Below, piece after piece: positions 6,608 through 8,305 of a stretch of DNA of 8,305 bases. Made by a program: the position numbers and the translations under genes. Source of the DNA: Caldisericota bacterium (GTDB lineage Bacteria; Caldisericota; Caldisericia; Cryosericales; Cryosericaceae). A model generated the notes under the pieces. That model did not search any database. It saw only the letters and a list, made by a program, of their open reading frames with translations, and was not told the origin of the DNA. Numbering within the stretch: position 1 is the stretch's first letter; each line of letters starts with the position of its first letter. Location of the stretch: the NCBI GenBank assembly GCA_022710025.1, contig JAKLHS010000024.1, positions 1 to 8,305 on the forward strand, read 5' to 3'.

Positions 6608-7534
6608 TTACGTACCTTTGGGGGTTATGCCAAACGGTTTTCCGTCTCGAAGCGGCTCTCCGGGCTGGGCCAGCATCGCACGAATGTCCTTGGGCATACG
6701 GAAGATGCGTTCGTGCGTCGTACCGTCATAGAATTTCAGCGCATTCACATCTGCTACGCGGTCAGCCAGAATGCGATCAACGGTTCCGGCATCCATCGTC
6801 AGGGGATCGTTCTTCTTGGAGGCCAGGATATACGACCAAGGAACGTCATATGCGCCAACATAGGAGTAGAGGGATCTAGCTACTGGGAAGACAGTTCGTA
6901 TGGTGTCCAGAATAGCCTTGTGGACTGCCACATTGGTCGGCTTCAGGTAGGACGAGGTCACGCACAACGTACCGGCTTCATCGAGCACCCGGGATGCATG
7001 CTGATAGAACTCCTTTGTGAACAGGACAATGGACGGTCCGCCCTCGAAGAGATCAGTCAGGTCTTCGATGATAACGTTGTACGAATGATCGGGTTGCCGC
7101 TCGATGAATTTGCGAGCATCCTCGAAGTGCATATGGACCTTCGGATCATGAAATGCTCCCTGGTGATACTCCGGCAGGTACTTCTCATACATCTCGTTCG
7201 CTTCCTGATCGATGTCGCACATATCAATGTGCTCCACCGATTTGAACCGCAGCAGCTCCCGCAGTGAAGCTCCCTCGCCACCGCCTACGACCAGAATGTT
7301 GCGCGGGTCGGGGTGGCATACCATGGCGGGCTCGTTGAGACATTCATGGTAGATGTACTCGTCCTTGACGGAACTCTGACAGTCTCCATCCAGGATGAGC
7401 ATCTTGCCGTAGTGCAAAGACTCGACTATTTCAACAGTCTGATATTTTGTCTTTCGTGTCGCGATCGTGCTCGTGAGCGCATGGAGATGAACCTCTCCTG
7501 GCTCAAACGTGTCATGATACCACTGCCACGCCAT
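6608..7534 (-). CDS. speE: Polyamine aminopropyltransferase (spermidine synthase)
   Basis: A 308-residue aminopropyltransferase that moves the aminopropyl group from decarboxylated SAM to a diamine acceptor and releases MTA. It has the N-terminal beta domain (TKYQTVEIVES, LILDGDCQSSVKDEYIYHE at 46-64) followed by a Rossmann-like methyltransferase-type fold: NILVVGGGEGASLREL (79-94), CDID (106-109), EDARKFI (138-144), and IIEDLTDLFEGGPS (155-168), which carries the Asp158 and Asp161 catalytic pair. LFTKEFYQHASRVL follows. Family members usually have Pro after the second Asp; here it is Leu. The ending FGITPKGT and the LTD loop resemble thermophile enzymes such as Thermus SpeE, which accept agmatine, so the acceptor may be putrescine or agmatine. 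The ATG at 7534 has GGAGG 9 bp upstream, lying within speD; the genes overlap by 23 bp and are presumably coupled. No putrescine-forming gene is in the window. Confidence 0.93.
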   Translation of the reverse strand: MAWQWYHDTFEPGEVHLHALTSTIATRKTKYQTVEIVESLHYGKMLILDGDCQSSVKDEYIYHECLNEPAMVCHPDPRNILVVGGGEGASLRELLRFKSVEHIDMCDIDQEANEMYEKYLPEYHQGAFHDPKVHMHFEDARKFIERQPDHSYNVIIEDLTDLFEGGPSIVLFTKEFYQHASRVLDEAGTLCVTSSYLKPTNVAVHKAILDTIRTVFPVARSLYSYVGAYDVPWSYILASKKNDPLTMDAGTVDRILADRVADVNALKFYDGTTHERIFRMPKDIRAMLAQPGEPLRDGKPFGITPKGT

Positions 7535-7937
7535 CTCTTACAACCTCCGATTCGACAATCGAGTGTCCGTACGTACCCGGACGGCCTTCGATCTCCTGCC
7601 CGCGAGAGATTTCAGTTTTGACGACCGTCGTCGCTCCAAATCTCTCGGCTGCGTACTCCATGGCCCGCCATGGATCAGTCTTTTCTCCACAGGTATAAAC
7701 GTCTAGGGCAGCGTATCCGTACTCAGGCCATGTATGAATGGACAGATGTGACTCGGAGATCACTACTACCCCACTAACCCCCTGAGGAGTAAAATGGTGA
7801 AACGCCAATTCCAGGATCTCTGCATTCGCCTGCAGAGCAGACTCGCGCAAGATCTCCTTAACTCTATCCAGATCATTCAACGCATCTGGATTACACCCGG
7901 AGATCTCGACTACCATGTGTCTACCTTCGGTGCGCAT
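7512..7937 (-). CDS. speD: S-adenosylmethionine decarboxylase proenzyme
   Basis: A 141-residue prokaryotic (class 1B) SAM decarboxylase. The proenzyme cleaves itself between Glu62 and Ser63 in ISESHLSIHTWPEYGYAA, turning Ser63 into the pyruvoyl cofactor. His68 and Cys83 (VYTCGE), needed for processing and catalysis, are present, and the numbering matches Thermotoga maritima SpeD exactly. FHHFTPQGVSGVVV precedes the site. The product, decarboxylated SAM, is the substrate of SpeE, encoded immediately downstream and overlapping it by 23 bp. The ATG at 7937 is preferred over the in-frame GTGs at 7946 and 7949: those sit in or against the AAGGGGGTG ribosome site, whereas MRTEGRH matches the family N-terminus. 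It is first in the minus-strand run, below a promoter at 8002-8029. Confidence 0.95.
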   Translation of the reverse strand: MRTEGRHMVVEISGCNPDALNDLDRVKEILRESALQANAEILELAFHHFTPQGVSGVVVISESHLSIHTWPEYGYAALDVYTCGEKTDPWRAMEYAAERFGATTVVKTEISRGQEIEGRPGTYGHSIVESEVVRDGVAVVS

Positions 7938-7946
7938 TTCAGCCAC

Positions 7947-7955
7947 CACCCCCTT
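7947..7955 (-). promoter_or_regulatory. Shine-Dalgarno of speD
   Basis: AAGGGGGTG differs from the consensus AAGGAGGTG at one base and ends 9 bases before the ATG at 7937. Spacing is slightly long, but the GTG codons at 7949 and 7946 overlap or abut it and cannot use it well. Confidence 0.55.
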
Positions 7956-8001
7956 TCAAAGATTAGTAAAGTACGATGAAGACATTACTTTAACGCGTAG
8001 T

Positions 8002-8029
8002 ATCATACCAGAAATCACCTGGATTACAA
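8002..8029 (-). promoter_or_regulatory. Sigma70-type promoter of the speD operon
   Basis: On the minus strand TTGTAA (8029-8024, 4 of 6 matches to TTGACA), a 16-base spacer and TATGAT (8007-8002, 5 of 6 matches to TATAAT) form a plausible promoter, with an upstream TGG giving an extended -10. Transcription would begin near 7995, leaving a leader of about 58 bases before the speD ATG. It is the best promoter candidate in the intergenic stretch and correctly placed to drive the seven-gene run. Confidence 0.55.
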
Positions 8030-8082
8030 CGGCCAAGCGACGAGCACTCAGCGCCGGCGGGGGGGGAAGGAAAACCTGTGAA

Positions 8083-8102
8083 GTCGCTGAATAATCAGCG
8101 AC
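8083..8102 (-). terminator. Small hairpin downstream of the right-edge gene
   Basis: GTCGCTGA and its exact complement enclose a 4-base loop, about 40 bp after the stop at 8142. On the minus strand the stem is followed by a mixed pyrimidine stretch containing TTTT rather than a clean T-run. It may be a weak intrinsic terminator for the upstream gene that insulates the speD promoter. Confidence 0.4.
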
Positions 8103-8141
8103 GGGAGCGTTGCGGGAATCCTCGGTGAGGTGTGGGCTGGT

Positions 8142-8305
8142 TTAGTCTCTCGGCGGGTCCGGTTGTTCGTCGAGTTCGCCTGGCACGTCTTCTGCATCCA
8201 GAGCAGCGGTGGCCTCGACAACATCTTCTTCGTCCACCAGGATATCGAAGGACCCGAACGGTCCCTGGTAAAACGTGCCATACCCTTCTCTGGCAGACCT
8301 TTTGG
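8142..8305 (-). CDS. C-terminal end of a small protein, possibly DUF2007-like (partial)
   Basis: Only the last 53 codons are in the window; the start lies beyond base 8305. The tail reads GYGTFYQGPFGSFDILVDEEDVVEA in two pieces (residues 7-19, then 20-31), followed by an acidic, proline-rich end and a TAA stop at 8144-8142. The pattern of a Gly-rich segment, a hydrophobic strand (FDILV), DEED and an alanine-rich helix resembles the end of DUF2007-type small signal-transducing or membrane-associated proteins, where a ligand-like loop leads into VLVPEEDxxxA. This similarity is from memory and short. The acidic, codon-like composition favours this frame over the overlapping 77-codon frame on the same strand (8048-8281), which is Arg/Pro/Ser-rich. 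It is upstream of the speD promoter and probably a separate unit. Confidence 0.6.
   Translation of the reverse strand, partial: KRSAREGYGTFYQGPFGSFDILVDEEDVVEATAALDAEDVPGELDEQPDPPRD

Noticed and set aside
6599..7267. A 222-codon open frame on the plus strand
   Set aside because: It is a mirror of speE, which has full aminopropyltransferase motifs.
8048..8281. A 77-codon minus-strand frame beginning MARFTRDRSG
   Set aside because: The composition is Arg/Pro/Ser-rich with no family pattern, it reads through the hairpin and the G-tract, and it overlaps the more protein-like frame that ends at 8142.
1..8305. CRISPR arrays, insertion sequences, tRNA or rRNA genes
   Set aside because: No regularly spaced repeats, transposase-like frames, terminal repeats or tRNA-like cloverleaf sequences were seen by eye.

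Overview
This is a gene-dense bacterial window, moderately GC-rich by eye. It holds one large plus-strand gene and a tight seven-gene minus-strand run that converges on it; the 3' end of another minus-strand gene enters from the right edge. There are no rRNAs, tRNAs, insertion sequences or CRISPR arrays. Taxonomy cannot be fixed from the sequence alone. Small prokaryotic-type SpeD, a SpeE resembling the thermophile aminopropyltransferases, a complete AmmeMemoRadiSam trio and an exonuclease-DinG fusion suggest an anaerobic or deep-branching bacterium. A Caldisericota-like or similar lineage is only a guess.

Bases 1-2295 (+): the 3' part of a DinG-type protein, entering the window inside an N-terminal DEDDh exonuclease domain. 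The exonuclease residues that can be seen are intact. The fused XPD/DinG-like helicase is recognisable along its whole length, but Walker A, DEAH, motif III and the motif VI arginines are all replaced. It looks like a nuclease carried on a dead helicase scaffold, and it is the most unusual gene here.

Bases 7937-2315 (-): in transcription order speD, speE, mtaD, pncC, amrS, amrB, amrA. Apart from one 111-bp gap (speE-mtaD) that holds a perfect 12-bp hairpin, neighbours overlap or lie within about 20 bp, so this is probably one operon driven from an extended -10 promoter upstream of speD. Most of the genes share S-adenosylmethionine (SAM) chemistry. SpeD decarboxylates SAM; SpeE transfers the aminopropyl group and releases methylthioadenosine (MTA); the radical SAM enzyme AmrS probably releases 5'-deoxyadenosine; MtaD-type deaminases can act on MTA, S-adenosylhomocysteine (SAH) and, in some members, 5'-deoxyadenosine. 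PncC (NMN deamidase) adds NAD recycling. AmrS, AmrB (MEMO1 family) and AmrA (AMMECR1 family) form the conserved but functionally unresolved AmmeMemoRadiSam set.

Bases 7938-8141: an intergenic stretch with the operon promoter, an eight-G tract and a small hairpin that may terminate the upstream gene. Bases 8142-8305 (-): the last 53 codons of a gene whose tail resembles DUF2007-type small proteins. The convergent ends at 2295 and 2315 are 19 bp apart with no room for a terminator.
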